Shown here in pieces: positions 48,418 through 57,503 of a stretch of 64,000 nucleotides of DNA. Below the pieces are notes generated by a model. That model saw nothing but the letters and a program-made list of their open reading frames with translations. It had not been told where the DNA came from and ran no database searches. This stretch comes from Streptomyces sp. NBRC 110035 (GTDB lineage: Bacteria > Actinomycetota > Actinomycetes > Streptomycetales > Streptomycetaceae): contig NZ_BBNN01000037.1 of the NCBI RefSeq assembly GCF_000829695.1, positions 85,147 through 149,146 on the forward strand. Reading direction: 5' to 3'. Position 1 is the stretch's first letter, and every line of letters begins with the position of its first letter. The translations under genes were made by a program, and so were the position numbers.

Positions 48418-49329
48418 CTACCAGCCGCGGTTGGCGTAGCGCTCGGCCTCGGGGAGGGTGTCGCAGTTGATGCCGACCATGGCCTCGCCGAGGTTGCGGG
48501 ACGCCTCCGCGATCACCTTGGGGTCGTCGAAGAAGGTGGTCGCCCTGACGATGGCGGCCGCCCGCTTGGCCGGGTCGCCCGACTTGAAGATGCCGGAGCC
48601 GACGAAGACACCCTCGGCCCCGAGCTGACGCATCAGAGCGGCGTCGGCGGGGGTGGCGACACCGCCGGCGGAGAACAGCACGACCGGCAGCTTGCCCAGT
48701 TCGGCGACCTCCTTGACCAGCTCGTAGGGGGCGCGCAGCTCCTTGGCGGCGGCGTACAGCTCGTGGTTGTCGAAGCCGCGCAGCCGGGCGATCCCGTTCT
48801 TGATCTGACGCAGGTGGCGGACCGCCTCGACGACGTTGCCGGTGCCGGCCTCACCCTTGGAGCGGATCATCGCGGCGCCCTCGGCGATGCGGCGCAGGGC
48901 CTCGCCGAGGTTGGTGGCACCGCAGACGAAGGGAGTGGTGAACGACCACTTGTCGGAGTGGTTGACCTCGTCGGCCGGGGTGAGGACCTCGGACTCGTCG
49001 ATGTAGTCGACGCCGAGCGACTGCAGCACCTGTGCCTCGACGAAGTGGCCGATTCGGGACTTGGCCATGACCGGGATGGAGACGGCCTCGACGATGCCCT
49101 CGATCATGTCCGGATCGGACATACGGGCCACACCGCCGTCCTTGCGGATGTCGGCGGGGACGCGCTCCAGGGCCATGACGGCGACGGCACCCGCGTCCTC
49201 GGCGATCCTGGCCTGCTCCGGCGTGACGACGTCCATGATCACGCCGCCCTTGAGCTGCTCGGCCATGCCGCGCTTCACACGGGCGGTGCCGGTCTCGGGA
49301 CCCTGGTTTTCGGAGAGCGTGCTGGACAC
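48418..49329 (-). CDS. pdxS: Pyridoxal 5'-phosphate synthase lyase subunit PdxS
   Basis: Condenses ribose 5-phosphate, glyceraldehyde 3-phosphate and ammonia to PLP. 303 residues from the GTG at 49327-49329, preceded by GAGGTCACTC. Signatures: KRGMAEQLKGGVIMDVV (Lys/Asp), VMAKSRIGHFVEAQ, VCGATNLGEALRRI and FSAGGVATPADAALM with GSGIFKSGDP. Cotranscribed with pdxT. Confidence 0.98.
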   Translation of the reverse strand: MSSTLSENQGPETGTARVKRGMAEQLKGGVIMDVVTPEQARIAEDAGAVAVMALERVPADIRKDGGVARMSDPDMIEGIVEAVSIPVMAKSRIGHFVEAQVLQSLGVDYIDESEVLTPADEVNHSDKWSFTTPFVCGATNLGEALRRIAEGAAMIRSKGEAGTGNVVEAVRHLRQIKNGIARLRGFDNHELYAAAKELRAPYELVKEVAELGKLPVVLFSAGGVATPADAALMRQLGAEGVFVGSGIFKSGDPAKRAAAIVRATTFFDDPKVIAEASRNLGEAMVGINCDTLPEAERYANRGW

Positions 49330-49470
49330 GAGTGACCTCACTGATGGCGAAGAGGGGGTTTCTGCAGCACTGAGGAAACGTGAACGGGCCAGTCCACAGC
49401 AAGAGCCAATGCAGGGGCGGTGGATCGTTCTGGGCCGAGCTCCCGGCCCGGCGGCCGGTGCGGGCCCCGG

Positions 49471-49522
49471 TGAGTGCCTCCGGTAGGTGCCTCCGGTAGG
49501 TGCCTCCGGTGAGTGCTGCCGG
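49471..49522. repeat. Four 13-bp tandem repeats
   Basis: Four consecutive 13-base units (consensus T(G/A)(A/G)GTGCCTCCGG at 49471, 49484, 49497 and 49510), the middle two identical and the last slightly diverged. The array ends exactly at the stop codon of the LemA-like gene. The unit is not a multiple of three. Confidence 0.85.
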
Positions 49523-50065
49523 TCAGGCCGCACGTTCGATCAGGGCGGCCGGGGGTTCGTCGTCCATTTCGAACGCCATGGGGAACGGCGCGTGGCCCGC
49601 CAGCCGGAACCAGCGCACCTTGCGGTGTCGGCGCAGGGCGCGCGCGGCCCGTACGGCGTCGTTGTGGAAGCGGCGGGCCATGGGCACTCTGCGGACCGCC
49701 TCGGCGAGTTCCAGGGCCGCTTCCTCTCCCCCGGGCGCTTCCCTGACCGCGTCCACCTGCTGCGACTCGGCGAAGACGGCCCGCAGCGCCTGGGTCAGTT
49801 CGCTCTCGGCGACCTCCCGCTGCTCCTCCACCGCCTGCCGCGCGGCGTGCGCGGCCTCGTAGAGCACGATCGAGGCGGCGGGGTCGAGCACCCCCGAGGT
49901 GGCCAGTTCCTGGGCCACGGAGGCACGGCGCAGCAACTGCGCGTCCAGGGCGGCACGGGCGGCGTCGATCCGGGCGTGCAGCCGGTCCAGCCGCCCCGCC
50001 GTCCAGCTCAGGTAGAGGCCGATCACGACGAGGGCGACAAGGATCCAGATCAGGGTTGCGGTCAC
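49523..50065 (-). CDS. LemA-like single-pass membrane protein
   Basis: About 180 residues. Transmembrane helix at residues 3-21 (ATLIWILVALVVIGLYLSW), then a long helical domain. DRLHARIDAARAALDAQLLRRASVA and, near the end, FHNDAVRAARALR resemble the LemA pattern (AW..ID.QL.RR...., YN.AVR.YN). Function of LemA proteins is poorly defined. The start is uncertain: GTG 50063-50065 gives MTATLIW; a TTG at 50074 is the alternative. It lies between pimA and pdxS. Confidence 0.72.
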   Translation of the reverse strand: MTATLIWILVALVVIGLYLSWTAGRLDRLHARIDAARAALDAQLLRRASVAQELATSGVLDPAASIVLYEAAHAARQAVEEQREVAESELTQALRAVFAESQQVDAVREAPGGEEAALELAEAVRRVPMARRFHNDAVRAARALRRHRKVRWFRLAGHAPFPMAFEMDDEPPAALIERAA

Positions 50066-50177
50066 GGGCGGCAAGGCTACCGGGGTGCACCGCCGGGGTT
50101 CGCCGGGTCCCCGGGCGTGGACGACGGTGCCGGTGGAGGACCGCTCGCCGAAGCCGCCGTCGCCGCGGACTGCGCCG

Positions 50178-51341
50178 TCACTCCCGCGCCGGGCCGAAGC
50201 GCGCCCACAGCCCCGTCGTCCGCTCGTCGGCCGCCACCGCCGCGGCTCCGGCGGTCACCGTCTCGTAGACGGACATGATGTCCGCGCCGACGGTCGACCA
50301 GTCGAAACGGCGGACGTGGGCGCTGCCCCGCTCGCGCAGCTTCGCGCGCCGTTCCGGGTCCCCCAGGAGGCGTACCGCGGCCTCGGCGAGCGCGTCGGCG
50401 TCCTCGTTGGGGAACAGTTCGCCGGCTGCGCCCCGGTCGAGGACCTGGGCGAAGGCGTCCAGGTCGGAGGCGAGCACCGGCGCGCCCGCGGACATCGCCT
50501 CGACCAGGATGATGCCGAAGCTCTCGCCGCCGGTGTTGGGTGCCACGTACAGGTCGACGCTGCGCAGGAAGCGGGCCTTGTCCTCGTCGCTGACCATGCC
50601 GAGGAACTCGACCCGGGAACGGAGTTCGGCGGGCAGGGTGCGCACCGCCTCCTTCTCGTCGCCGCGTCCCGCGACCAGCAGCCGTGTCCGCGGGCGGACG
50701 GCGAGGATCTTCGGCAGGGCGCGCATCAGCACCGGCAGGCCCTTGCGGGGCTCGTCGATGCGGCCGATGAAGCCGATCGTGTCGCCCTGCCAGTTCGGCT
50801 CGGGCTCGGCGCGGGCGAAGAAGTCGACGTCCACTCCGTTCGGGATCACCACGGCGTCGCCGCCGAGGTGTTCGACGAGCGTGCGTCGGGCGTACTCGCT
50901 CACCGCGATCCGCGCGCTGATCTTCTCCAGTGCCGCCTGCAGGATGGAGTAGGCGGCGACCATGGCCCTGGAGCGCGGGTTGGACGTGTGGAAGGTCGCG
51001 ACGATGGGCCCCCGGGCCGCCCAGCAGGCCAGCAGGCCGAGCGAGGGAGAGGTCGGCTCGTGGATGTGGATCACGTCGAAGGCGCCCTCGTGCAGCCAGC
51101 GCCGCACCCGGGCCGCCGACAGGAAGCCGAAGTTGAGCCGGGCCACCGAGCCGTTGTACGGCACCGGCACCGCGCGGCCGGCCGAGACGACGTACGGCGG
51201 CAGCGGGGTGTCGTCGTCGGCCGGGGCGAGGACGGACACCTCGTGACCCTGGCGGATGAAGTACTCGGCCAGGTCCCGGATGTGGAACTGGACGCCGCCC
51301 GGCACGTCCCAGGAGTACGGGCAGACGATGCCGATCCTCAC
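50178..51341 (-). CDS. pimA: Phosphatidylinositol mannosyltransferase PimA-like (GT4)
   Basis: Adds the first mannose from GDP-mannose to phosphatidylinositol on the inner membrane face. 387 residues. GT-B fold: RIGIVCPYSWDVPGGVQFH at the N-terminus, VIPNGVDVDFF, GFIGRIDEPRKGL, and the EX7E motif in GGESFGIILVEAMSAG. The GTG at 51339-51341 overlaps the acyltransferase stop as GTGA. Gene order pgsA-acyltransferase-pimA equals the mycobacterial PIM cluster (Rv2612c-Rv2610c), which supports the name. Confidence 0.92.
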   Translation of the reverse strand: MRIGIVCPYSWDVPGGVQFHIRDLAEYFIRQGHEVSVLAPADDDTPLPPYVVSAGRAVPVPYNGSVARLNFGFLSAARVRRWLHEGAFDVIHIHEPTSPSLGLLACWAARGPIVATFHTSNPRSRAMVAAYSILQAALEKISARIAVSEYARRTLVEHLGGDAVVIPNGVDVDFFARAEPEPNWQGDTIGFIGRIDEPRKGLPVLMRALPKILAVRPRTRLLVAGRGDEKEAVRTLPAELRSRVEFLGMVSDEDKARFLRSVDLYVAPNTGGESFGIILVEAMSAGAPVLASDLDAFAQVLDRGAAGELFPNEDADALAEAAVRLLGDPERRAKLRERGSAHVRRFDWSTVGADIMSVYETVTAGAAAVAADERTTGLWARFGPARE

Positions 51342-52270
51342 GGGGTCCCCTTCCGGGCGTCCTCGTCGGGGTCCCGCGCGGGATCGAGATCCTTGAGCCA
51401 CAAGCGCTGCAGCATGTGCCAGTCCTCCGGGTGGTCGGCGATGCCCGTGGCGAAGGCGTCGGCCAGCGCCTGTGTCATGACGGACGTCTTCTCGGCCCGC
51501 GTACCTGACGTCGGAACCGGGACCGCCGGATGGACCCGGCCCCGCATCACGGGCGAGTCGTCGTACCAGAACGTCGCCGGCAGCAGCAGCGCCCCTGTGT
51601 GCTGGGCGAGCAGGGCGGGGCCGCCCGGCATCCGCGCGGTCTCGCCGAAGAACTCGACCTCCACGCCGGAGGCCGACAGATCGCGGTCGGCGACCAGGCA
51701 GACCAGTCCCCCGTCGCGCAGCCGCCGGGCCAGCGTGCCGAACGCGCTGCCGCCGCTGTGCGGGAGCACCTCCATGCCGAGGCCCTCGCGGTAGGCGACG
51801 AACCGGTCGTACAGCGTCTCCGGCTTCAGGCGCTCGGCGACGGTGGTGAACGGGATGCCGAGCCCGGTGGTGGCCCAGGCTCCGGCGAGATCCCAGTTGG
51901 CGAGGTGCGGCAGCGCGAGGACGACGCCCTTGCCGGCCGCCATGCCGTCGGTCACATGGTGGATGTCCTTGATGTCGATGCCGTTCGCGATGCGCTCCGG
52001 GCTCCAGGCGGGCAGCCGGAAGGACTCCATCCAGTACCTCAGGTACGAACGCATGCCCGCGCGGGACAGTTCGGCGAGCCGCTCGGGGCTCGCGCCCGGC
52101 ACCACGCGCGCGTAGTTGCTCTCCAGCCGCAGCACGCCCTGGCCGCGCCGCTTCCAGGCGATGTCGGCGATGGTCCGGCCGAGCCGCACGGCGACGGGTT
52201 CGGGCAGCTTCTTGACGGTGGCCCAGCCGGCGCCGTACAGGGCGTCGCTCAGGCGGTCCTGCACGCTCAC
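51338..52270 (-). CDS. Phosphatidylinositol mannoside acyltransferase (LpxL/PatA-like)
   Basis: Transfers an acyl chain to PIM in the mycobacterial homologue (Rv2611c). 310 residues. Catalytic HX4D in ALPHLANWDLAG, LVADRDLSASGVEVEFFGE and MPGGPALLA follow, as in lysophospholipid/LPS acyltransferases. The GTG at 52268-52270 overlaps the pgsA stop as GTGA; a second in-frame GTG two codons later is possible. Peripheral inner-membrane protein. Confidence 0.92.
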   Translation of the reverse strand: MSVQDRLSDALYGAGWATVKKLPEPVAVRLGRTIADIAWKRRGQGVLRLESNYARVVPGASPERLAELSRAGMRSYLRYWMESFRLPAWSPERIANGIDIKDIHHVTDGMAAGKGVVLALPHLANWDLAGAWATTGLGIPFTTVAERLKPETLYDRFVAYREGLGMEVLPHSGGSAFGTLARRLRDGGLVCLVADRDLSASGVEVEFFGETARMPGGPALLAQHTGALLLPATFWYDDSPVMRGRVHPAVPVPTSGTRAEKTSVMTQALADAFATGIADHPEDWHMLQRLWLKDLDPARDPDEDARKGTP

Positions 52271-52956
52271 TTCGCGGCCCCGCTCCCGCGGGCCTCCTGC
52301 TCTCCTGCGGCCTCCTGTCCCTGGGCGGCCTCCGCCTCGGCGGACTCCCGGCGCACCGTGACGACCCGCTGGATCAGCGTGATCAGGCTGCCGACGGCGA
52401 CGATCCACAGGGCGACCGGCAGCAGGTACTGGATGCCGGGCACACCGAACGCGTGCAGGCCCGCCAGGCCGGCCGCGACCAGGGAGACGACGAGCCGCTC
52501 GGCCCGCTCGATCAGCCCGTTCACGGCCACCGGCAGTCCGATCGACTCGCCGCGCGCCTTGGTGTACGACACCACCTGGCCGCTGGCCAGGCAGAAGATC
52601 GACACGGCACACAGGACGAGGTCGTCGCCGCCGCCCGCGTACCACAGGGCGAAGCCGCCGAAGACGGCCCCGTCGGCGACCCGGTCGAGGGTGGAGTCGA
52701 GGAAGGCACCCCAGCGGCTGGAGCGGCCCAGCTGGCGGGCCATGTTGCCGTCGACGAGGTCGGAGAACACGAACAGCGTGATGACGACCGTGCCCCAGAA
52801 GAACTCGCCCATGGGGTAGAAGACCAGCGCGCCCGCGACCACACCGGCGGTGCCGATGAGCGTGACCGTGTCCGGGCTGACCCCCCGCCGGATGAGAAAC
52901 GCGGCGAACGGTGTGAGGACACGCGTGAAGAATGCACGCGCGTACTTGTTCAGCAT
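52267..52956 (-). CDS. pgsA: Phosphatidylinositol phosphate synthase (CDP-alcohol phosphatidyltransferase)
   Basis: Makes phosphatidylinositol phosphate from CDP-diacylglycerol and inositol phosphate. 229 residues, about six transmembrane helices. The CDP-OH-P motif DG..AR........G...D...D is complete (DLVDGNMARQLGRSSRWGAF, then LDSTLDRVAD). The C-terminal tail is rich in Gln, Glu and Ala. ATG 52956, with GGGAAGG close upstream. First gene of the lipid operon. Confidence 0.94.
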   Translation of the reverse strand: MLNKYARAFFTRVLTPFAAFLIRRGVSPDTVTLIGTAGVVAGALVFYPMGEFFWGTVVITLFVFSDLVDGNMARQLGRSSRWGAFLDSTLDRVADGAVFGGFALWYAGGGDDLVLCAVSIFCLASGQVVSYTKARGESIGLPVAVNGLIERAERLVVSLVAAGLAGLHAFGVPGIQYLLPVALWIVAVGSLITLIQRVVTVRRESAEAEAAQGQEAAGEQEARGSGAAK

Positions 52957-53275
52957 GGCCTTCCCGACGGTCGGTGTGGCCGCGTGGCCCCACTGGCCAC
53001 CGGCTGGCCCATCGTAGTCACGCGCGCGCACGACCGGCGCCGGGTACCCGGGGATCCGGCACGGGGGACGGCCGGCGCGCGGATCCCCGTCCCGGGGCGG
53101 CGCCGGGAGGGAGAGCCCGTCCTTCGTATGGACGCACCGTGACGGGAGTGGAAAGCTCGAAGGACCGCGGGCGTCGCCGGAGCCGTCACCGCTCGGGGTG
53201 CCCCGGGCCGGACCCCGGGGAGGATTCCGCGAGTCCGCGCCCACAGTGACCTCACCGTGCACGGGAGGCAGGACC
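52957..53275. other. Divergent spacer between pgsA and the EF-G-like gene
   Basis: 319 GC-rich bases that must contain promoters for both directions. No convincing -35/-10 pair, operator or RNA gene was recognised. Ribosome binding site GGGAGG lies near 53263. Confidence 0.5.
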
Positions 53276-55471
53276 ATGGGCGACAAGGCGCACACACACC
53301 CCGGAGCCGCCGGAAGGGCACAGGCGGCCGACCACCCCACGTCCGTACGCAATGTGGTGCTGGTCGGCCACTCCGGATCGGGCAAGACGACCTTGGTGGA
53401 GGCTCTCGCACTGACCGCGGGAGCGGTGAACCGGGCGGGCCGGGTGGAGGACGGCGGCACCGTCTCCGACTACGACGACATCGAGCACCGGCAGCAGCGC
53501 TCGGTGCAGCTCTCCCTGGTGCCCCTCGAATGGGACGGCATCAAGATCAATCTGTTGGACACTCCCGGATACGCCGACTTCGTCGGTGAACTCAGGGCCG
53601 GTCTGCGAGCGGCGGACGCGGCCCTCTTCGTCGTCTCGGCCTCCGACGGGGTGGACGGCTCGACCCGCATGGTGTGGGACGAGTGCGCGGCCGTCGGCAT
53701 GCCGCGGGCCATCGTCGTCACGCACCTGGAGGCGGCCCGCGCGGACTTCACCGAGATGACGCGCGTGTGCGCGCAGACCTTCGGCGGGGACGACCCCGAC
53801 GCCGTGCTGCCGCTGTACCTGCCGCTGCACGGCCCGGAGGGGCCCGACGGGCACGCGCCCGTGACAGGCCTGATCGGGCTGCTGACGCAGAAACTGTTCG
53901 ACTACTCCTCCGGCGAACGCGAGGAGCACGAGCCCGACCCGGACCGGCTGCCGCTGATCGAGGAGGCCCGCAACCGGCTGATCGAGGGGATCATCGCGGA
54001 GAGCGAGGACGAGACCCTCATGGACCGCTACCTCGGCGGCGAGCCGTGCGACGTCAGGACCCTGGTCGAGGACCTGGAGAAGGCCGTCGCGCGCGGCGTG
54101 TTCTTCCCCGTCCTGGCCGCCGCCCCCGCGGCCGGGGGCGGCGGCCAGGGTCTCGGCACGGTCGAACTGCTCGGGCTGATCACCGGCGGTTTCCCGACCC
54201 CGCCGGAACACGGCACACCGCGGGTGACCACGGTCGACGGCGCACCGCGCGAGCTGAAGCCGTGCGACCCCGACGCCCCGCTGGTCGCCGAGGTCGTCAA
54301 GACCTCGTCCGACCCGTACGTCGGGCGGCTCTCGCTGGTCCGGCTGTTCTCCGGCACCCTGCGCGCCGACCAGACGGTGCACGTCTCGGGACACGGACTG
54401 GCCGACCGGGGCCACGAGGACCACGACGTCGACGAACGGATCGGTGCCCTGTCCACACCGTTCGGCAAGCAGCAGCGCCCGGTGTCCCACGTCATCGCGG
54501 GCGATCTCGCGTGCGTGGCGAAGCTGGGCCGCGCGGAGACCGGGGACACCCTGTCCGCCACGGACGACCCCCTCCTGGTGGAACCCTGGGAGATGCCCGA
54601 CCCGTTGCTGCCCCTGGCCATCCGGGCGCACAGCAAGCCGGACGAGGACAAGCTCTCGCAGGGGCTGGCCCGCCTCGTCGCGGAGGACCCCACGATGCGA
54701 CTGGAGCACAACCAGGACACCCACCAGGTGGTCCTGTGGTGCCTGGGCGAGGCCCACGCGGACGTGGCCCTGGAGCGGCTGCGCGGCCGGTACGGCGTCC
54801 AGGTGGACGTCGTGGCCCACCGGGTGCCGCTGCGCGAGACGTTCGGCTCCAGGGCCTCGGGGCGCGGACGGCACGTCAAGCAGTCCGGCGGGCACGGGCA
54901 GTTCGCCATCTGTGAGATCGACGTGGAGCCGCTCCCGGGCGGTTCGGGCGTCGAGTTCGTGGACAAGGTCGTCGGCGGCGCGGTGCCGCGGCAGTTCATC
55001 CCGTCCGTCGAGAAGGGCGTACGGGCGCAGGCCGCCAGAGGAGTCGCGGCCGGTCACCCGCTGACCGACGTACGGGTGACGCTGCGGGACGGCAAGGCCC
55101 ACTCGGTGGACTCCTCCGACGCGGCCTTCCAGACGGCCGGCGCGCTGGCGCTGCGGGAGGCGGCCGCGGACGCGCGGATCCATCTCCTGGAGCCGGTGGC
55201 CGAGGTGAGCGTGCTGGTCGGTGACGACTACGTGGGCCCGGTGATGAGTGATCTGTCCGGCCGGCGCGGCCGGGTACTCGGCACCGAGCAGTCGCCGGGT
55301 GGCCGCACCCTCGTCCGGGCGGAGGTCCCGGAGATCGAGATCGGCCGGTACGGCGTCGACCTGCGGTCGCTCTCGCACGGCACCGCGCACTTCAGCCGCC
55401 GGTACGTGCGGCACGAGCCGATGCCGGCGCAGGTCGCCGAGCGGGTCCGGGAGGGGGCTCTCAGCGCCTGA
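53276..55471 (+). CDS. Elongation factor G-like GTPase (EF-G2 type)
   Basis: 731 residues with the five-domain EF-G layout: G domain, domain II (DPYVGRLSLVRLFSGTL), domain IV (HVKQSGGHGQFAICEIDVEPL) and domain V (EPVAEVSVLVGDDYVGPVM). It differs from canonical EF-G. Walker A is GHSGSGKTT (residues 31-39) instead of AHIDAGKTT, and the G4 NKxD motif is THLE (149-152). The switch I/II region retains LLDTPGYADF. Such paralogues accompany normal FusA in actinobacteria; their role is unresolved. ATG 53276, with GGGAGG upstream. Confidence 0.88.
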   Translation: MGDKAHTHPGAAGRAQAADHPTSVRNVVLVGHSGSGKTTLVEALALTAGAVNRAGRVEDGGTVSDYDDIEHRQQRSVQLSLVPLEWDGIKINLLDTPGYADFVGELRAGLRAADAALFVVSASDGVDGSTRMVWDECAAVGMPRAIVVTHLEAARADFTEMTRVCAQTFGGDDPDAVLPLYLPLHGPEGPDGHAPVTGLIGLLTQKLFDYSSGEREEHEPDPDRLPLIEEARNRLIEGIIAESEDETLMDRYLGGEPCDVRTLVEDLEKAVARGVFFPVLAAAPAAGGGGQGLGTVELLGLITGGFPTPPEHGTPRVTTVDGAPRELKPCDPDAPLVAEVVKTSSDPYVGRLSLVRLFSGTLRADQTVHVSGHGLADRGHEDHDVDERIGALSTPFGKQQRPVSHVIAGDLACVAKLGRAETGDTLSATDDPLLVEPWEMPDPLLPLAIRAHSKPDEDKLSQGLARLVAEDPTMRLEHNQDTHQVVLWCLGEAHADVALERLRGRYGVQVDVVAHRVPLRETFGSRASGRGRHVKQSGGHGQFAICEIDVEPLPGGSGVEFVDKVVGGAVPRQFIPSVEKGVRAQAARGVAAGHPLTDVRVTLRDGKAHSVDSSDAAFQTAGALALREAAADARIHLLEPVAEVSVLVGDDYVGPVMSDLSGRRGRVLGTEQSPGGRTLVRAEVPEIEIGRYGVDLRSLSHGTAHFSRRYVRHEPMPAQVAERVREGALSA

Positions 55472-55489
55472 CCACGCACTGCGGACGGC

Positions 55490-55557
55490 AGCCGGCCGGC
55501 GAGCGGACGGCGCCTCCCCACGCCCCGGAGGGGGCACCGGCCGCTCGCCGGCCGGCT
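55490..55557 (+). terminator. Terminator hairpin after the EF-G-like gene
   Basis: Perfect 17-bp stem (55490-55506 with 55541-55557) with a 34-base loop, 19 bases past the stop. The rest of the 310-base spacer (to 55781) shows no gene; it must hold the promoter of the next gene. Confidence 0.7.
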
Positions 55558-55781
55558 CCGGCAGCCCCGCGGGCGCCCGCGCACCACCGCGCCCGGACAC
55601 GCACCCGGCAGCCGCGGAATGCGCCCCCGAAGAGGCCGCGCTTCGTACCGGCGGGCGGCTTTCGGCAGTCCACCGACGGACGCCGGTGGCTGCGGATACC
55701 CTGAAGACCAGTTCAACAGGTGTGCGCGGCAAGGAAGTCGGGAAGGCCGCAAGACGACAGTCGCGGCGATCGGGGGCGGGA

Positions 55782-57437
55782 ATGACCGTTGAAGGCGGTT
55801 ACGCGGAATTCTTCGGTCCGCAGGTGCCGAGCACCGGCGGCGAGGGGCAGACCCCGACGTTCGCGCTGGCCTCGGCCGCCTACCGGGACAACGAGGCCGA
55901 CGAGATACTCAAGGCCAACAGCGAGTGGCACAAGTCGTCCGTCGGCAAACCCCGGATCGCGCTGTTCCGGCCGAACCTGGGCGAGGCGTTCTCCCGGGCG
56001 ATCATCGACCGGATGCTGGGTTCCGGGCGGGCACCGCTCATCCAGTCCTTCGGCACCCAGCCGCAGGTGGTGGTGGAGCACAGCCTCGCGGCCCACCGCA
56101 TCCGCAGGGAGCGGGACAACTGGCTGAGCGCCGTGATGGTGCTGTGCGGCCTGCTGTTCCTGCCCGGACTGCTGGTCTGGCTGCTGGTCTTCCAGATCCG
56201 TACCACCATCGCCAGGCGCGAGGACAAGCGGGCCGGCGCGCTCGCCACCGTCCTGCTGGTCGCGATGGGGCTCCTCGCCGCGCTCTTCCTGCTCCGGATG
56301 CCCTTCGACGGATTCTGGGGCTGGTACGCGCGCGCCTGTGTCGTCGCCCCGGTGATCGGCTGGTTCTGGGCCAAGCGGATCTGCGAGCGCACGGCACACG
56401 ACCTCAGGGAGCGCTGGAGCAGCCTGCTCTCCGGCGGCAGTGTGGGCGCCAAGGTGCCCGAGGCGGTACCGAGCAGCCCCGGCGAGACGGCCGCCGAGCA
56501 GTTGCGTCAGTCGCTGGCCCGGCTCAGCGCCGAGCAGCAGTCCAACTCCGTGTTCTACGCCGGCCCCAAGGGGATACTCGGCATGGGCACGCGCTGGGGC
56601 AGCTGGCAGCTCGCCGAGGAACTGATCCCGATCGACCCGGACCGGGAGATCAACCCGTTCCGCAGCTGGGACGTCATCAGGGCCGTTCACGACCGGCTGC
56701 GCATGCTGGAGCGCGGCCCGCTGCACACCGGGGGCTTTCCCAAGCCGACGGTACGGCACTGGATCGTCACCCCCATCGGGGAGAACGCGGGAGCGGTGTC
56801 CCGGCCCGACGGCACCGACGTCGAGGCGTACCAGATCAAGTCGCACGCCATACAGGAGATCTGCAACAACCAGCAGTTCGGCGCGGGCGACCGGCACTAC
56901 CTGGGCGTGCAGTGGACGCTGTGGGACGGTCAGTTGGTCCTCACCATGCTGATCACGGTGACGGTGCTGCACGAGACGCTGCGCATCGAGGTCACCGGTC
57001 ATGCGCTGGGCCCGGTGCACCCCCTGTTCACCAGCAAGCCGGCGGCCAAGGAGAAGTCGGTCCAGAAATCGGTCAGGTTCTGGGAGACCCGGACGGTGAA
57101 GCTCCCGCTGGTCGACACCGACGAGGTGGTGCGTCTGGCCGCCCGCGCGCCGCTGACCTGGTATCCGCCGCTGCTCTACTGGCTGGGCGGCAAGCTCTCG
57201 CTGCCCGAGCCCTTCGGTCTGCGGCACGCCTGGGCGGACAAGCCGTGGCGGCACCGTTTCATGGCCGACGACGCGCTGCGCGCGGCCACGCCGGTCCTGC
57301 GGGCGGTGCACTCGGCGGCGATCAAGGTGCTGAAGGAGAACGGCGTGGACACGGAGAAGTTCGGTGCCCGGTCCTCGTCCCTCAGCGGGGCGGTCCAGGA
57401 CGCGGCGCCCAAGAAGGCCGACGTGTACGACGCGTAG
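55782..57437 (+). CDS. Large membrane protein of unknown function
   Basis: 551 residues, ATG 55782 behind a GGGGGCGGG stretch. Soluble N-terminus (to about 110), transmembrane helices near 117-140 and 152-168 plus a third around 180-195 (ARACVVAPVIGWFWA), then a cytoplasmic-looking domain of about 350 residues. Features seen are YAGPKGILGMGTRWGSW and SWDVIRAVHDRLRML, a hydrophobic strand (GQLVLTMLITVTVLHETLRIEV), and a C-terminal basic region. I recognise no catalytic motif. It follows the EF-G-like gene on the same strand. Confidence 0.75.
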   Translation: MTVEGGYAEFFGPQVPSTGGEGQTPTFALASAAYRDNEADEILKANSEWHKSSVGKPRIALFRPNLGEAFSRAIIDRMLGSGRAPLIQSFGTQPQVVVEHSLAAHRIRRERDNWLSAVMVLCGLLFLPGLLVWLLVFQIRTTIARREDKRAGALATVLLVAMGLLAALFLLRMPFDGFWGWYARACVVAPVIGWFWAKRICERTAHDLRERWSSLLSGGSVGAKVPEAVPSSPGETAAEQLRQSLARLSAEQQSNSVFYAGPKGILGMGTRWGSWQLAEELIPIDPDREINPFRSWDVIRAVHDRLRMLERGPLHTGGFPKPTVRHWIVTPIGENAGAVSRPDGTDVEAYQIKSHAIQEICNNQQFGAGDRHYLGVQWTLWDGQLVLTMLITVTVLHETLRIEVTGHALGPVHPLFTSKPAAKEKSVQKSVRFWETRTVKLPLVDTDEVVRLAARAPLTWYPPLLYWLGGKLSLPEPFGLRHAWADKPWRHRFMADDALRAATPVLRAVHSAAIKVLKENGVDTEKFGARSSSLSGAVQDAAPKKADVYDA

Positions 57438-57503
57438 GCCTCCGGCGAGGGGCGGGGGGGCGGTCGTCCGGGCCGCTCCCTCGCCCGTTGCCGTACGGAC
57501 GGA

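Noticed and set aside
49391..49426. Two GTGGA(C/T) motifs upstream of pdxS as a PdxR (MocR-type) operator
   Set aside because: They resemble half-sites only loosely, spacing and orientation are unclear, and no pdxR gene is in the window.
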